Of a DNA stretch of 64,000 nt, positions 1 to 8,527 are shown in pieces. Each line of letters starts with the position of its first letter. Within the stretch, counting starts at the first letter, position 1. Position numbers and translations under genes: made by a program. Source of the DNA: Ferrimonas senticii DSM 18821 (GTDB lineage: Bacteria; Pseudomonadota; Gammaproteobacteria; Enterobacterales; Shewanellaceae). Where the stretch lies: positions 427,352 through 491,351 of the forward strand of contig NZ_AUGM01000001.1 of the NCBI RefSeq assembly GCF_000422665.1. Reading direction: 5' to 3'. The notes beneath the pieces were generated by a model that saw only the letters and a list, made by a program, of their open reading frames with translations, had not been told where the DNA came from and did not search any database.

Positions 1-1
1 A

Positions 2-157
2 GTTCGTGAGCATTTAGATGGTGGCACACCAACGGTAGTAGCCGAACCAGACGGCGCAATCAGCGATGACTATCGCCACATTGCCCGAAACGTTGCTGCT
101 GCTCTTATCAAACGCTCGCAGCCGCAGGGGCTGAGTATCGAGATCACGGAAGAATAA
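2..157 (+). CDS. apbC: Iron-sulfur carrier ATPase ApbC/Mrp, C-terminal end only
   Basis: The window opens inside this gene. The last 51 codons read in frame to a TAA at 155-157 and contain the stretch [12 protein letters not shown], which resembles the C-terminal end of the Mrp/NBP35 family of P-loop ATPases that load Fe-S clusters onto apo-proteins in the cytosol. The nucleotide-binding part lies outside the window, so the call rests on tail similarity plus position: apbC next to udk and dcd is a common arrangement in Shewanella-like genomes. No terminator is visible before udk, 59 bases downstream. Confidence 0.75.
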   Translation, partial: VREHLDGGTPTVVAEPDGAISDDYRHIARNVAAALIKRSQPQGLSIEITEE

Positions 158-216
158 GCTATCGCTGGGGGCGCTTTGCTCCCAGTCCAAACTATTCTGT
201 TAGAGACTGCAACACT

Positions 217-858
217 ATGACCTCACAACAGCAATGCGTCATCATCGGCATCGCCGGTGCTTCCGCTTCCGGCAAAAGCCTGATCGCTCGTACCATTTAC
301 GAAGAGCTGACTGCCGATCTAGGGACTGATCAAATTGAGGTGATCAACGAGGATTCCTACTACAAGGATCAATCCCACCTAACCATGGAAGAGCGGGTTA
401 AGACCAACTATGACCACCCGAATGCGCTGGATCATGATCTGCTGGTACACCACCTGAAGATGCTGAAATCCGGTGCCGCTGTTGAGGTTCCAACCTACAG
501 CTACGTTGAGCACACCCGCACCGCGGAAACTCACACTGTGACCCCGAAAAAGGTGATTATCCTTGAAGGGATCCTACTGCTGACCAACCAAGCGCTGCGC
601 GATCAGATGCACACCACCGTGTTTATGGATACGCCGCTGGACATCTGTTTTATCCGCCGTTTGACCCGCGACGTAAAAGAGCGTGGTCGTTCGATGGAAT
701 CGGTGATCACCCAGTATCAAGAAACTGTGCGGCCGATGTTCCTGCAGTTTATTGACCCATCTAAGCAGCACGCTGATATCATCGTGCCGCGCGGTGGCAA
801 AAACCGTATCGCCATCGACATTCTGAAGGCTAAAATCCGTCAGTTGTTAAACGCGTAA
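217..858 (+). CDS. udk: Uridine kinase
   Basis: Phosphorylates uridine and cytidine with ATP or GTP to UMP and CMP in pyrimidine salvage; cytosolic. The 213-residue protein is nearly collinear with E. coli Udk. The P-loop is GASASGKS at residues 14-21, followed by the [11 protein letters not shown] and NYDHPNA substrate-binding segments, the ILEGILLL strand and the IIVPRGGKN tail. Only a weak purine stretch precedes the ATG, but similarity to the family begins at once. The gene is followed by a strong terminator, so it is probably cotranscribed with apbC or transcribed alone, and separate from dcd. Confidence 0.96.
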   Translation: MTSQQQCVIIGIAGASASGKSLIARTIYEELTADLGTDQIEVINEDSYYKDQSHLTMEERVKTNYDHPNALDHDLLVHHLKMLKSGAAVEVPTYSYVEHTRTAETHTVTPKKVIILEGILLLTNQALRDQMHTTVFMDTPLDICFIRRLTRDVKERGRSMESVITQYQETVRPMFLQFIDPSKQHADIIVPRGGKNRIAIDILKAKIRQLLNA

Positions 859-872
859 CAACAAGCATTACC

Positions 873-904
873 CAGAGGGCTGTTTTTAACAGCCCTCTGT
901 TTTA
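873..904 (+). terminator. Rho-independent terminator of udk
   Basis: A perfect 12-bp stem, CAGAGGGCTGTT (873-884) with AACAGCCCTCTG (888-899), closes a TTT loop and runs into TTTT. It separates udk from dcd. Confidence 0.9.
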
Positions 905-938
905 AGCAATAACTATTAGAACAAGGATTCACCCTAAA

Positions 939-1523
939 ATGCGTCTTACCGATGTTGAGATCATTGAACATTTGAACAGCAACCTGATTGTGGTCGAGCC
1001 GCGCCCAAGCGACGACAAAATCAGTGGTGTCAGCTTGGATGTAACCCTCGGCAATAAGTTTCGAGTGTTTAAAGATCACACCGCATCGCACATTGATCTG
1101 TCCGGTCCACGTTCGCACGTGCAAACCCAATTGGATCAGGTGATGAGCGACGAGCTGCATATCGCCGACGACCAACAATTTTTCCTGCACCCAGGCGAAT
1201 TGGCGTTGGGGATCACCCATGAATCGGTGACGCTGCCGGCCAATATCGTTGGTTGGTTGGATGGCCGTTCGTCGTTGGCACGTTTAGGGTTGATGGTTCA
1301 CGTAACCGCCCACCGCATCGATCCAGGCTGGTCTGGTAACATCGTATTGGAGTTCTTCAACAGCGGTAAATTGCCATTGGCATTGAGCCCACGAATGGCA
1401 ATTGGCGCCCTGAACTTTGAAAAGCTGGGGCGTGATTGTGCTCGCCCATACAATTCACGCGCCGATGCCAAATACCGTGGCCAAAATGGTGCGGTTGCTA
1501 GCCGCATCAGTCAGGACGGCTAA
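939..1523 (+). CDS. dcd: dCTP deaminase
   Basis: Converts dCTP to dUTP plus ammonia, feeding dUMP and thymidylate synthesis. The 194-residue length matches the E. coli enzyme. The active-site set is present at the E. coli numbering: [10 protein letters not shown] carries S111 and R115, and E138 sits in NIVLEFF. These residues favour the monofunctional deaminase over the bifunctional dCTP deaminase/dUTPase. The stop codon overlaps the next start (TAATG at 1521-1525), so pabC is translationally coupled. Confidence 0.96.
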   Translation: MRLTDVEIIEHLNSNLIVVEPRPSDDKISGVSLDVTLGNKFRVFKDHTASHIDLSGPRSHVQTQLDQVMSDELHIADDQQFFLHPGELALGITHESVTLPANIVGWLDGRSSLARLGLMVHVTAHRIDPGWSGNIVLEFFNSGKLPLALSPRMAIGALNFEKLGRDCARPYNSRADAKYRGQNGAVASRISQDG

Positions 1524-2341
1524 TGGCATTCTGGCTTAATGGCCAAGCGGCCACGCACACCTCGCTGGCTGAACGTGGTCTTACCTTGGGTGATGGCCAC
1601 TTCACCACGATGTTGGTATGCGATGGCGAAATTCAGTTGTGGCCGCTGCATCGACAGCGACTGCAACACGCCAATCTCGTCTTTGGCTTTGCCATGGACA
1701 GCGCCGATTGGTACCAACTTGAACAGCACCTAAGCCAAGTCGCCAGTAATTTAAAGCAAGCGGTACTGCGGTTAAGCTTGACCCGTGGTCAATCTGGTCG
1801 CGGTTATCACGGCAACTGGCAGGTCAAACCGCAGTGGCTGCTGGCGCTTAGCCAATACCCAAGTCACTATCAGCAATGGCAGCAGCAGGGCATTGCCGCA
1901 TTGTTGGCGCAGCAGACGCTTGCCAGTGGTAGTGCTTTGGTTGGCTTGAAAACGCTGGGGCGTGCCGAGCAGGTGTTGTTAAAACAAGAAGCTGACCAGC
2001 GCCGCGCCGCCGAACTGCTAGTCTGCGACAGCGATGGCTATCTGCTCGAAGCAACTGCCGCCAATCTGTTTGTCCAAATTGACGGCATTTGGCAGACGCC
2101 GCAATTAAGCCGCAGCGGCATAGCTGGGGTGATGCGGCAATGGTTGTTAAACCAACTTTCTGAATTAGGTCACACCGTTACGGTGCGGCCAATCCATCGG
2201 CGTGAACTTAGCCAAGTGACCGCCGCCTTTGTTTGTAATAGTTTGATGTCGATTGTTCCATTAACCCACATTGAGGGCATCGCCCTTGATTCAGTGGCGC
2301 ACTGTCGCCCGCTGCAAGAGGCGTTGTTATGCGCTGGTTAG
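1523..2341 (+). CDS. pabC: Aminodeoxychorismate lyase
   Basis: PLP enzyme of fold type IV that releases pyruvate from 4-amino-4-deoxychorismate to give p-aminobenzoate for folate synthesis. The protein has 272 residues. Family signs are GLTLGDGHFTT near residue 20, the PLP lysine region VGLKTLGRAEQ (K143) and LLEATAANLF. It overlaps dcd by one base and mltG by 13 bases, so it lies inside a tightly coupled unit as in E. coli pabC-mltG-tmk-holB. A branched-chain aminotransferase is possible by fold but is disfavoured by context and length. Confidence 0.93.
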   Translation: MAFWLNGQAATHTSLAERGLTLGDGHFTTMLVCDGEIQLWPLHRQRLQHANLVFGFAMDSADWYQLEQHLSQVASNLKQAVLRLSLTRGQSGRGYHGNWQVKPQWLLALSQYPSHYQQWQQQGIAALLAQQTLASGSALVGLKTLGRAEQVLLKQEADQRRAAELLVCDSDGYLLEATAANLFVQIDGIWQTPQLSRSGIAGVMRQWLLNQLSELGHTVTVRPIHRRELSQVTAAFVCNSLMSIVPLTHIEGIALDSVAHCRPLQEALLCAG

Positions 2342-3339
2342 CTCGAATTTTAAAGCTTATCGGCGTTGCCGCTACCATCGCGATTGCCGCTGGCGTCGTC
2401 GCTTATCAACAGGTTGAAAAATCGCTGGCGGCGCCGCTGGCTCACGGTAACTCTGCCGAGTTAGTGGTTAAATCCGGCGAAAACGTGCGTACTTTGCTGA
2501 CTCGTTGGCAGCAGCAAGGTTGGGTGGAATCGGAACTGTGGTTGCGATTGGCACTGAAGCTCAAACCGCAACTGGCCAACATCAAGGTCGGTACCTATCA
2601 GCTGCCAGAACAATTGACCGTTGAGCAAGCGCTGGCGCTGCTGGTTAAAGGCGTTGAGGCACAGTTCTCGATCACCTTGGTCGAGGGGGGCACCATCAAG
2701 CAGTGGCTGGCTCAAATCGCCGAACACCCCCGATTAAAGCACACCATTGAATCGCCACAGGCGCTGGCGCAAGCGCTTAAGATTGACCAGAGCAATCCAG
2801 AAGGGTGGTTTTACCCTGACACCTATTCGTTTAACGCTGGCAGCAGCGATCTAGAGTTGTTGACCCGCGCTCATCTAAAGATGGAGCAGGAGTTACAGCG
2901 GGTCTGGCAAGACCGCCAGCAGCCACTGCCGCTAAACAACGCCTATGAACTGCTGACGCTGGCGTCGATCATCGAAAAAGAAACTGCGGTAGCCTCTGAG
3001 CGGCCAACGGTAGCGTCGGTATTCATCAATCGCTTAAATAAAAAGATGCGATTGCAAACCGATCCGACGGTAATTTACGGCGTTGGTGACGCTTACAACG
3101 GCGACATTACTCGCAAGCACTTGCAGACCAAGACGCCGTACAATACCTATCGCATCGATGGCTTGACGCCAACACCGATTGCCAATCCGTCGTTGGCATC
3201 CATCGAAGCGGCTGCCAATCCCGCCACCAGCAACTATCTGTACTTTGTTGCCAGCGGCGATGGTGGCCACACCTTTAGCAAAACACTTCAAGAGCACAAT
3301 CGCGCCGTTAAGCGCTATTTGGCTCTGCAAAAGCAGTAA
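2329..3339 (+). CDS. mltG: Endolytic murein transglycosylase
   Basis: YceG family enzyme that cleaves nascent glycan strands and is thought to set strand length at the cell membrane. One N-terminal membrane anchor (about residues 7-26) is followed by a LysM-like segment ([14 protein letters not shown]) and the YceG domain. The catalytic glutamate is in SIIEKET (E218, same number as in E. coli). [32 protein letters not shown] and the [12 protein letters not shown] end are family hallmarks. It starts inside pabC and ends five bases before tmk. Confidence 0.95.
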   Translation: MRWLARILKLIGVAATIAIAAGVVAYQQVEKSLAAPLAHGNSAELVVKSGENVRTLLTRWQQQGWVESELWLRLALKLKPQLANIKVGTYQLPEQLTVEQALALLVKGVEAQFSITLVEGGTIKQWLAQIAEHPRLKHTIESPQALAQALKIDQSNPEGWFYPDTYSFNAGSSDLELLTRAHLKMEQELQRVWQDRQQPLPLNNAYELLTLASIIEKETAVASERPTVASVFINRLNKKMRLQTDPTVIYGVGDAYNGDITRKHLQTKTPYNTYRIDGLTPTPIANPSLASIEAAANPATSNYLYFVASGDGGHTFSKTLQEHNRAVKRYLALQKQ

Positions 3340-3344
3340 CACAG

Positions 3345-3953
3345 ATGTTTATCGTAATTGAAGGGCTCGAAGGAGCCGGCAAGAGCAGTGCGGTGGCACT
3401 GGTTAATCAAATCGTGGCTGAGCGTTTTCCTGAGCGCGAAATCGTTAACACCCGCGAGCCTGGCGGTACGCCGCTGGCGGAGGAGATCCGCGAGATCTGG
3501 AAGCAGCCACGGCAAGAACCAATGGCACCGATCACTGAATTGCTGATGGTCTACGCTTGCCGCGGCCAATTGGTTGAGACTGTAATTAAACCGGCGCTTG
3601 AGCGCGGTGCCGTGGTGATTGGTGATCGCCACAACCTAAGTTCGGTTGCTTACCAAGGTGGTGGCCGGATGCTGGCCGACCAAGTGGCGGCGTTATCGAC
3701 CATCACTCTTGGCGAATTTAGCCCAGATCTGACCCTGTATTTGGACATCGATCCGGCGATTGGTTTAGAGCGTGCCCGGCAACGTGGTGAACTCGATCGC
3801 ATCGAGCAGGAGAAGCTGAGCTTCTTTGAGCGGGCGCGCGCTTGCTATCAGGCGGCAGCGGCGACCGATCCACGGATCGTAACCATTGACGCGAGCCAAC
3901 CCATCGAGGCCGTCCATCAGCAGATCCGCGCCTTGCTGGAGCTGAATCTGTGA
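3345..3953 (+). CDS. tmk: Thymidylate kinase
   Basis: Phosphorylates dTMP to dTDP. The 202-residue protein has the P-loop GLEGAGKSS (residues 7-15), the [14 protein letters not shown] segment (DRX-type substrate loop), [16 protein letters not shown] and the lid [12 protein letters not shown] of the E. coli type. The stop overlaps the GTG start of holB in the tetranucleotide GTGA (3950-3953), which indicates coupled translation. Confidence 0.96.
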   Translation: MFIVIEGLEGAGKSSAVALVNQIVAERFPEREIVNTREPGGTPLAEEIREIWKQPRQEPMAPITELLMVYACRGQLVETVIKPALERGAVVIGDRHNLSSVAYQGGGRMLADQVAALSTITLGEFSPDLTLYLDIDPAIGLERARQRGELDRIEQEKLSFFERARACYQAAAATDPRIVTIDASQPIEAVHQQIRALLELNL

Positions 3954-4879
3954 CAACATTGCCGCAGTGGCTTACCGAACCATGGCAGCAGTGGCTGGCG
4001 CGGCGCAGCAGTGGTCGCCTTGGTCACGGTTTGCTGATCCAAGGCGCCGTAGGGGTTGGCAAAGGACTGCTGGCAGAGCAGATCACCCAAGCACTGTTGT
4101 GTCAGCAACCGAGTGTTGCTGGCGGTTGTGGCCATTGTAAAAGCTGCTTGTTGCTTAACAGTGGCCATCATCCGGATCGAATCGATATCGAACCGGACGG
4201 CAACCAGATCAAAGTCGAACAGATCCGCGCGCTTATCACCGCCTTGGAAAGCACAGCCCATCAGGGTGGCGGCCGAGTAGTGATCCTCCATCAAGTTGAG
4301 CGATTAAATGGCGCGGCGGCTAATGCCTTGCTCAAAACCTTGGAAGAGCCGATGCCGGGGGTGCATCTAGTGCTGCTGACGGCGATGCCGCAACAGTTGC
4401 TGCCAACCATCGTTAGCCGTTGTCAGCGGCTGCTGGTTGCGCTGCCAACCTGGCAACAAAGCTGCGCTTATTTGGATCAAAGTCTTGGTAATCACGACGG
4501 TGATAGTGCCCAGCAACTGGGCGATTGGCCGTACTGGCAGGCGCTGTTGGGGGGGCCGCTGGCGTTAACGCAGTGGCTCCAACAGGGCAATGGTGCCGAA
4601 CAGATCGTCAACTGGCGCAAATTGTGGCGGCAAAGCCTGAAAAGCGGTGTGCTGGAACAATCCTTGGCGGCGGTAGACAGCGAGCAGGCACCGCTGGTGG
4701 TCAAAGTGTTGTACTACGAACTGCTGTATATCGGCCGTAAACGTCCGCAGTGGTTGGCAAGCCACTATGCTTCATTGCAGCAGATCTCGGAAAAAATCAC
4801 TTGGTTACAGCGGCAATCTGGCATTAACCTAGTCGCAATCATGCAACAAATGGTCACCGAACTGCGTAGCAAAGGCTAG
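3950..4879 (+). CDS. holB: DNA polymerase III subunit delta prime
   Basis: Clamp-loader subunit working with gamma/tau and delta to place the beta clamp. The N-terminal AAA+ domain has the P-loop-like GAVGVGKG near residue 30, a zinc-ribbon cysteine set (CGHCKSC plus an upstream Cys), [25 protein letters not shown] (quoted in parts: [24 protein letters not shown]) and the sensor SRC motif in IVSRCQRL. The 309-residue length fits. GTG start shared with the tmk stop. The C-terminal half is poorly conserved, as is usual. Confidence 0.93.
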   Translation: MTTLPQWLTEPWQQWLARRSSGRLGHGLLIQGAVGVGKGLLAEQITQALLCQQPSVAGGCGHCKSCLLLNSGHHPDRIDIEPDGNQIKVEQIRALITALESTAHQGGGRVVILHQVERLNGAAANALLKTLEEPMPGVHLVLLTAMPQQLLPTIVSRCQRLLVALPTWQQSCAYLDQSLGNHDGDSAQQLGDWPYWQALLGGPLALTQWLQQGNGAEQIVNWRKLWRQSLKSGVLEQSLAAVDSEQAPLVVKVLYYELLYIGRKRPQWLASHYASLQQISEKITWLQRQSGINLVAIMQQMVTELRSKG

Positions 4880-4917
4880 GCAAGTTAAGTTTGGTCGTAA
4901 GTTTTACAAGGAAGTCT

Positions 4918-5244
4918 ATGTTTGCGCTTGAGGCGATTTTTGAAAATCCCACTCAACTCTATCGAGCCTACATGCCGTTTATTCGCCACGGCGGCTTATT
5001 TTTCGTTACCAGCAAAGAGTATCAACTCGGGGAGCGGATCAGCGCCCGCTACCGCCTACCGGGTGATTTGGAATGGCATACCTTTGAAGGGCCGGTGGTA
5101 TGGTGTAACCCACTTGGTTCACAGGGGGGACGCCCGCCAGGGGTCGGCCTAGGTTTTGAAATTGAAAACAATCCTCATAAGGATCGGATAGAGAAGGCGT
5201 TAGTTGGCCATGCCACCCAAGACCAATTGACCTCGACCATGTGA
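4918..5244 (+). CDS. pilZ: PilZ-domain protein, type IV pilus assembly PilZ type
   Basis: A 108-residue single PilZ-domain protein. The ATG at 4918 is preferred over an in-frame TTG at 4891 because AAGGAAG lies just upstream of it. It has the compact beta-barrel pattern (GGLFFVTSKEYQLGE, VVWCNP, GVGLGFEI). The RxxxR c-di-GMP-binding motif is not obvious, as in Pseudomonas PilZ, which acts in pilus biogenesis through PilB and FimX rather than by binding c-di-GMP. The order holB-pilZ-tatD family matches pseudomonads and Shewanella. Confidence 0.88.
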   Translation: MFALEAIFENPTQLYRAYMPFIRHGGLFFVTSKEYQLGERISARYRLPGDLEWHTFEGPVVWCNPLGSQGGRPPGVGLGFEIENNPHKDRIEKALVGHATQDQLTSTM

Positions 5245-5272
5245 TCAGCCGTAGCACCTAACATAAATTGGC

Positions 5273-5312
5273 AACAGCGCACCGGAACCATTACCCTGTG
5301 CGCTGTTTTTGT
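5273..5312 (+). terminator. Terminator after pilZ
   Basis: The 10-bp stem AACAGCGCAC (5273-5282) pairs with GTGCGCTGTT (5298-5307) around a 15-base loop and is followed by TTTGTTTT. It ends the dcd-pilZ unit. Confidence 0.8.
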
Positions 5313-5329
5313 TTTAGGACGGTGAAACT

Positions 5330-6097
5330 GTGCTTGTAGATTCCCATTGTCATCTGGATCGTCTTGCGAGTGACGACAACCCCAACGCCATTGCCCAATA
5401 CATTGCCAACGCCGAAGCCGCGGGAGTCAGCAAAATGCTGTGTGTATCGGTTAGCCAAGATGGCTTTGCGCCAATGCGCGCGGCGGTGGCCGGATTTGAC
5501 AAGGTTGCGATCTCCTGTGGGGTCCATCCACTGGATGTTAAAGACGGTTACAACCGTGATTGGCTGGCAACCCATGCGGCAGATCCTAAGGTAGTGGCAC
5601 TGGGTGAAACCGGTTTGGATTATCATTACGATAAAGAGAGCGTGGCGCTGCAGCAGCGCGCTTTTGCCGATCATATTGAGATTGCCAAAAGCTTGGATAA
5701 GCCGGTGATTGTACATACCCGAGAAGCCAAAGCTGATACCTTGGCAATCATTAAAGAGCAGGGGCCGGTCAATGGCGTGCTGCACTGCTTTACTGAGGAT
5801 TGGCCGATGGCCAAAGCGGCGCTGGATTTGGGGTTTTATATCTCGATTTCCGGCATTGTGACTTTTCGCAACGCCGAACAGATCCGCGATGTGGTTCGGC
5901 AGATGCCACTGGATCGACTGTTAGTTGAAACCGACTCACCTTACCTGGCACCGGTGCCGTATCGCGGCAAAACCAATCAGCCAGCCTATGTGCGCGAAGT
6001 GGCGCAATATGTGGCCGATCTAAAACAGCTGCGTTTTGAACAGTTGTGTCAGATCACCACCGACAACTTCTATCGCTTATTTCCATTGGCGAAATAA
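5330..6097 (+). CDS. TatD/YcfH-family metal-dependent hydrolase
   Basis: A TIM-barrel amidohydrolase-like nuclease of the TatD family, 255 residues. Metal ligands are visible: the N-terminal DSHCHLD, GETGLDYHYD, VIVHTREA, LHCFTED and the terminal LLVETDSPYLAP. TatD relatives have DNase, exonuclease or D-aminoacyl-tRNA deacylase activity; the exact substrate here is not evident. Translation starts at a GTG (5330). In E. coli the ycfH homologue also follows holB, which favours YcfH over TatD itself. Confidence 0.9.
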   Translation: MLVDSHCHLDRLASDDNPNAIAQYIANAEAAGVSKMLCVSVSQDGFAPMRAAVAGFDKVAISCGVHPLDVKDGYNRDWLATHAADPKVVALGETGLDYHYDKESVALQQRAFADHIEIAKSLDKPVIVHTREAKADTLAIIKEQGPVNGVLHCFTEDWPMAKAALDLGFYISISGIVTFRNAEQIRDVVRQMPLDRLLVETDSPYLAPVPYRGKTNQPAYVREVAQYVADLKQLRFEQLCQITTDNFYRLFPLAK

Positions 6098-6112
6098 CGC
6101 CCTGCTAGTGCT

Positions 6113-6141
6113 AAGGCGCCGCATTTGTCGGCGCCTTTTGT
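6113..6141 (+). terminator. Terminator after the tatD-family gene
   Basis: The stem AAGGCGCCG (6113-6121) pairs with CGGCGCCTT (6129-6137) over the loop CATTTGT, followed by TTGTTT. Confidence 0.85.
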
Positions 6142-6177
6142 TTATCCATTAAGCAAATGTGCGGCTTTCAAGACTTA

Positions 6178-6193
6178 CTGTATAAACATACAG
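6178..6193. promoter_or_regulatory. LexA-type operator (SOS box 1)
   Basis: CTGTATAAACATACAG fits the gammaproteobacterial LexA consensus CTGT-N8-ACAG, and the match extends to CTGTAT-N4-ATACAG. No annotated gene starts within 800 bases on +, and - leads only into the end of the preceding gene. Its target is therefore unknown; the 40-codon frame at 6213 or a small RNA is possible. The match is seen directly; function is inferred. Confidence 0.65.
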
Positions 6194-6233
6194 TTTGCTG
6201 GTGGCGCTTTAGATGGTTGCGCGGTTAACGGAC

Positions 6234-6268
6234 GAAAAAAAAGCCTGCAACTATTCCAGTTGTCGCAG
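6234..6268 (-). terminator. Probable minus-strand terminator for the DUF2057 gene
   Basis: On the - strand CTGC/AACT arms (6265-6268, 6258-6261) pair with AGTT/GCAG (6249-6252, 6245-6248), with a three-base bulge. The run of eight T follows (A at 6235-6242 on +). It lies about 190 bases beyond the DUF2057 stop codon. Confidence 0.5.
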
Positions 6269-6310
6269 ACTTAGGGGAACTGTTATTGCACTTAGGGGAA
6301 CTGTTATTGC
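6269..6310. repeat. Perfect 21-bp tandem duplication
   Basis: ACTTAGGGGAACTGTTATTG plus C occurs at 6269-6289 and again, without a spacer, at 6290-6310. Being a multiple of three, it keeps the frame of the doubtful ORF at 6213. It could be a recent slippage event or a double binding site. Confidence 0.9.
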
Positions 6311-6457
6311 AAAAAAGGCAACGCCGCGCTTATGAGCATAAGCAGATGTTCAATTAACTATAGTCTGCGAGCGACAATTTCGCTTAATTGTGCAACCAAC
6401 GCGTGTTACTCGCCCTGATCACTACGATATTAGGCGTGTCAGTGATAACAGCGCCGC

Positions 6458-6883
6458 TTAATACTCCCGCAGCATTTGCGACAAGGCCGCATCGCGGCTT
6501 AGCGACTGATGCTGTACCGCAAAGCGTTGGTCATCAACCAACAAGAAACTTGGGGCTTTGGCAAAATCGCGGGCACGGTCGCGGTCGAAGCGGTGACCGC
6601 CCGGTACCCCGATGTGGTAATTATCGTCGGCATTGGCGGTAAAGCGGATAACTTGCACTGGCGATCGAACTATCTCGTAATCCTCTGACGAGTAATCAAA
6701 CAGCGCTTCATATTGCACAAATAGGATCTGTTTGCCGTCAGTTAACGGCACATGATCGGCGTAATGGGCAACGCGTTCGCCGTTGATGCTTAATACTCGA
6801 ACGTCGTCGTCGATACTGAGATTAGCGGCGGCGATTGGTAAGCTCAGGGCGGCGACGGTGATGGCTAAAAAGGCAGTTTTCAT
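6458..6883 (-). CDS. DUF2057 (YccT/CsgI-like) secreted protein, short form
   Basis: The ATG at 6883 is chosen because AAGGAG lies at -11 and a signal peptide starts there (MKTAFLAITVAALSLPIAAA). The mature part shows the family pattern LSIDDDVRVLSINGERV...LTDGKQILFVQYEALF. E. coli YccT/CsgI, a periplasmic curli-synthesis inhibitor, has about 220 residues; this protein has 141 and ends soon after the central AKAPSFLLVDD segment, so the family's C-terminal third is missing. No curli genes are in the window. Function is inferred only from the family. Confidence 0.75.
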   Translation of the reverse strand: MKTAFLAITVAALSLPIAAANLSIDDDVRVLSINGERVAHYADHVPLTDGKQILFVQYEALFDYSSEDYEIVRSPVQVIRFTANADDNYHIGVPGGHRFDRDRARDFAKAPSFLLVDDQRFAVQHQSLSRDAALSQMLREY

Positions 6884-7008
6884 TACAACTCCTTGATGCA
6901 AAGGCATCGTTACAACATCGCTATCAGTTGACCGAGGCAAACTGATATTTGTTGCAGTCCAGTTACGGCTAAACTTGCCGGGCTGTTCGACAACGGAGAA
7001 AAATCAGG

Positions 7009-8457
7009 ATGAATGCAGATATTGGTGTGATTGGGCTGGCGGTGATGGGGCAGAACCTGATCCTCAATATGAATGACAACGGCTACAAGGTGGTGGCGTA
7101 TAATCGCACCACCGCCAAAGTGGACCAGTTTCTTGAAGGGCCAGCAAAGGGAACCAACATCGTTGGTGCCCATTCATTGGCGCAATTGGTGGCGCAGCTG
7201 AGCGTGCCGCGCAAAGTGATGCTGATGGTGCGCGCGGGCACGGTAGTTGATGATTTTATTCAGGCGCTGCTCCCGTTGCTTGATGAAGGCGACATCATTA
7301 TCGATGGTGGCAATAGCAATTTTCCTGATTCCAACCGGCGCATGACAGAACTGGCCGAACATGGCATTCACTTTGTCGGCACCGGTGTGTCAGGAGGTGA
7401 ACTGGGCGCTCGCTTTGGCCCCTCGTTGATGCCCGGTGGTGCCGCAGCAGCGTGGCCAGCACTGAAACCGATCTTCCAGAGCATTGCCGCTAAAACCGAC
7501 GCCGGCGAACCTTGCTGTGACTGGGTTGGGGCGGCGGGTTCGGGCCATTTCGTTAAGATGGTGCATAACGGCATTGAATATGGCGATATGCAACTTATTT
7601 GCGAGTGCTATCAATTTATGCAGGCGGGCCTTGGCTTGAATGCCGCGCAGATGCAGCAGGTATTTAGTGATTGGAATGACAGCGAACTGAACAGTTATCT
7701 GATTGAGATCACAGCCGATATCTTGGCAGTCAAAGACGATGACGGCGCGCCGCTATTGGATAAAATTCTTGATACCGCAGGGCAAAAGGGCACCGGCAAG
7801 TGGACCGGCATCAACGCCTTAGATTTAGGTATTCCGCTGACGCTGATCAGTGAAGCGGTGTTTGCCCGCTGCTTGTCGGCGCTAAAAGATCAGCGTCAAC
7901 AGGCACAGCAACTGTTCGGTGCCGATATCAGTGCCGTAAGCGGTGATCGCGCCGAGTGGTTGGAGGCACTGCGCCAAGCGTTGCTGGCGGCGAAAATAAT
8001 ATCGTACGCGCAGGGCTTTATGTTGATGCGCGAGGCGTCTGAGCAAAACCATTGGGATCTGAACTTCGGCAATGTCGCCATGATGTGGCGTGGCGGCTGC
8101 ATTATCCGCTCAGCGTTCTTGGGCAACATTCGTGATGCGTTTGAATCCGATCCACAATTGCCGTTTCTTGGTCTTGATCCTTACTTCAAACAGATTTTGC
8201 AACAGAGCTTACCTGCTTGGCGTAAGGTCGCCGCCAAAGCGATTGAATCAGGCATTCCGATGCCGTGCATGACCGCCGCGCTGAGCTTCCTTGATGGTTA
8301 TCTGTGCGGCCGATTGCCGGCGAATCTGCTGCAAGCGCAGCGAGATTACTTTGGTGCCCACACCTACGAACGGGTCGACCGCCCTCGGGGCGAGTTCTTC
8401 CACACCGATTGGACCGGCAGCGGCGGCGATGTTGCTTCAACCACCTACGACGCTTAA
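7009..8457 (+). CDS. gnd: 6-phosphogluconate dehydrogenase, decarboxylating
   Basis: Oxidises 6-phosphogluconate to ribulose 5-phosphate and CO2, making NADPH in the pentose phosphate pathway. The 482-residue length is typical of the long form. The NADP-binding start reads IGLAVMGQNL, NRTT follows strand 2, and the substrate signature is VGTGVSGGELGARFGPSLMPGG. The catalytic region is GSGHFVKMVHNGIEYGDMQL and the C-terminal part includes FGNVAMMWRGGCIIRSAFLG and RGEFFHTDW. It stands as a single gene between terminators; zwf is not in this window. Confidence 0.97.
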   Translation: MNADIGVIGLAVMGQNLILNMNDNGYKVVAYNRTTAKVDQFLEGPAKGTNIVGAHSLAQLVAQLSVPRKVMLMVRAGTVVDDFIQALLPLLDEGDIIIDGGNSNFPDSNRRMTELAEHGIHFVGTGVSGGELGARFGPSLMPGGAAAAWPALKPIFQSIAAKTDAGEPCCDWVGAAGSGHFVKMVHNGIEYGDMQLICECYQFMQAGLGLNAAQMQQVFSDWNDSELNSYLIEITADILAVKDDDGAPLLDKILDTAGQKGTGKWTGINALDLGIPLTLISEAVFARCLSALKDQRQQAQQLFGADISAVSGDRAEWLEALRQALLAAKIISYAQGFMLMREASEQNHWDLNFGNVAMMWRGGCIIRSAFLGNIRDAFESDPQLPFLGLDPYFKQILQQSLPAWRKVAAKAIESGIPMPCMTAALSFLDGYLCGRLPANLLQAQRDYFGAHTYERVDRPRGEFFHTDWTGSGGDVASTTYDA

Positions 8458-8477
8458 GTGAGCTGACATTAATAAAC

Positions 8478-8508
8478 AAAGCCCGGCTTCAAGGAGCCGG
8501 GCTTTTGC
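8478..8508. terminator. Bidirectional terminator between gnd and rsmF
   Basis: The 11-bp stem AAAGCCCGGCT (8478-8488) pairs with AGCCGGGCTTT (8495-8505) over TCAAGG. T follows on + and a T-rich tract on -, so it can serve both converging genes. Confidence 0.9.
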
Positions 8509-8527
8509 TATTACTGATAGTTGCCGC

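Larger units (their letters stand above)
6213..6335 (+). other. Doubtful 40-codon reading frame downstream of SOS box 1
   Basis: An ATG at 6213, 19 bases after the LexA-type box and with GGTGG eight bases upstream, opens 40 codons ending at TGA 6333-6335. The peptide is basic and contains the heptad LRGTVIA twice in tandem, because the 21-bp repeat at 6269-6310 is in frame. I recognise no family. Part of the frame coincides with a likely minus-strand terminator (A-run 6235-6242), which argues that the frame may be fortuitous. This gene-free stretch (6142-6457) otherwise shows nothing recognisable. Confidence 0.25.

Noticed and set aside
6388-6642. 84-codon plus-strand frame in the gap before gnd
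   Set aside because: It overlaps the coding strand of the DUF2057 gene, has low-complexity Arg-rich content and no ribosome site.
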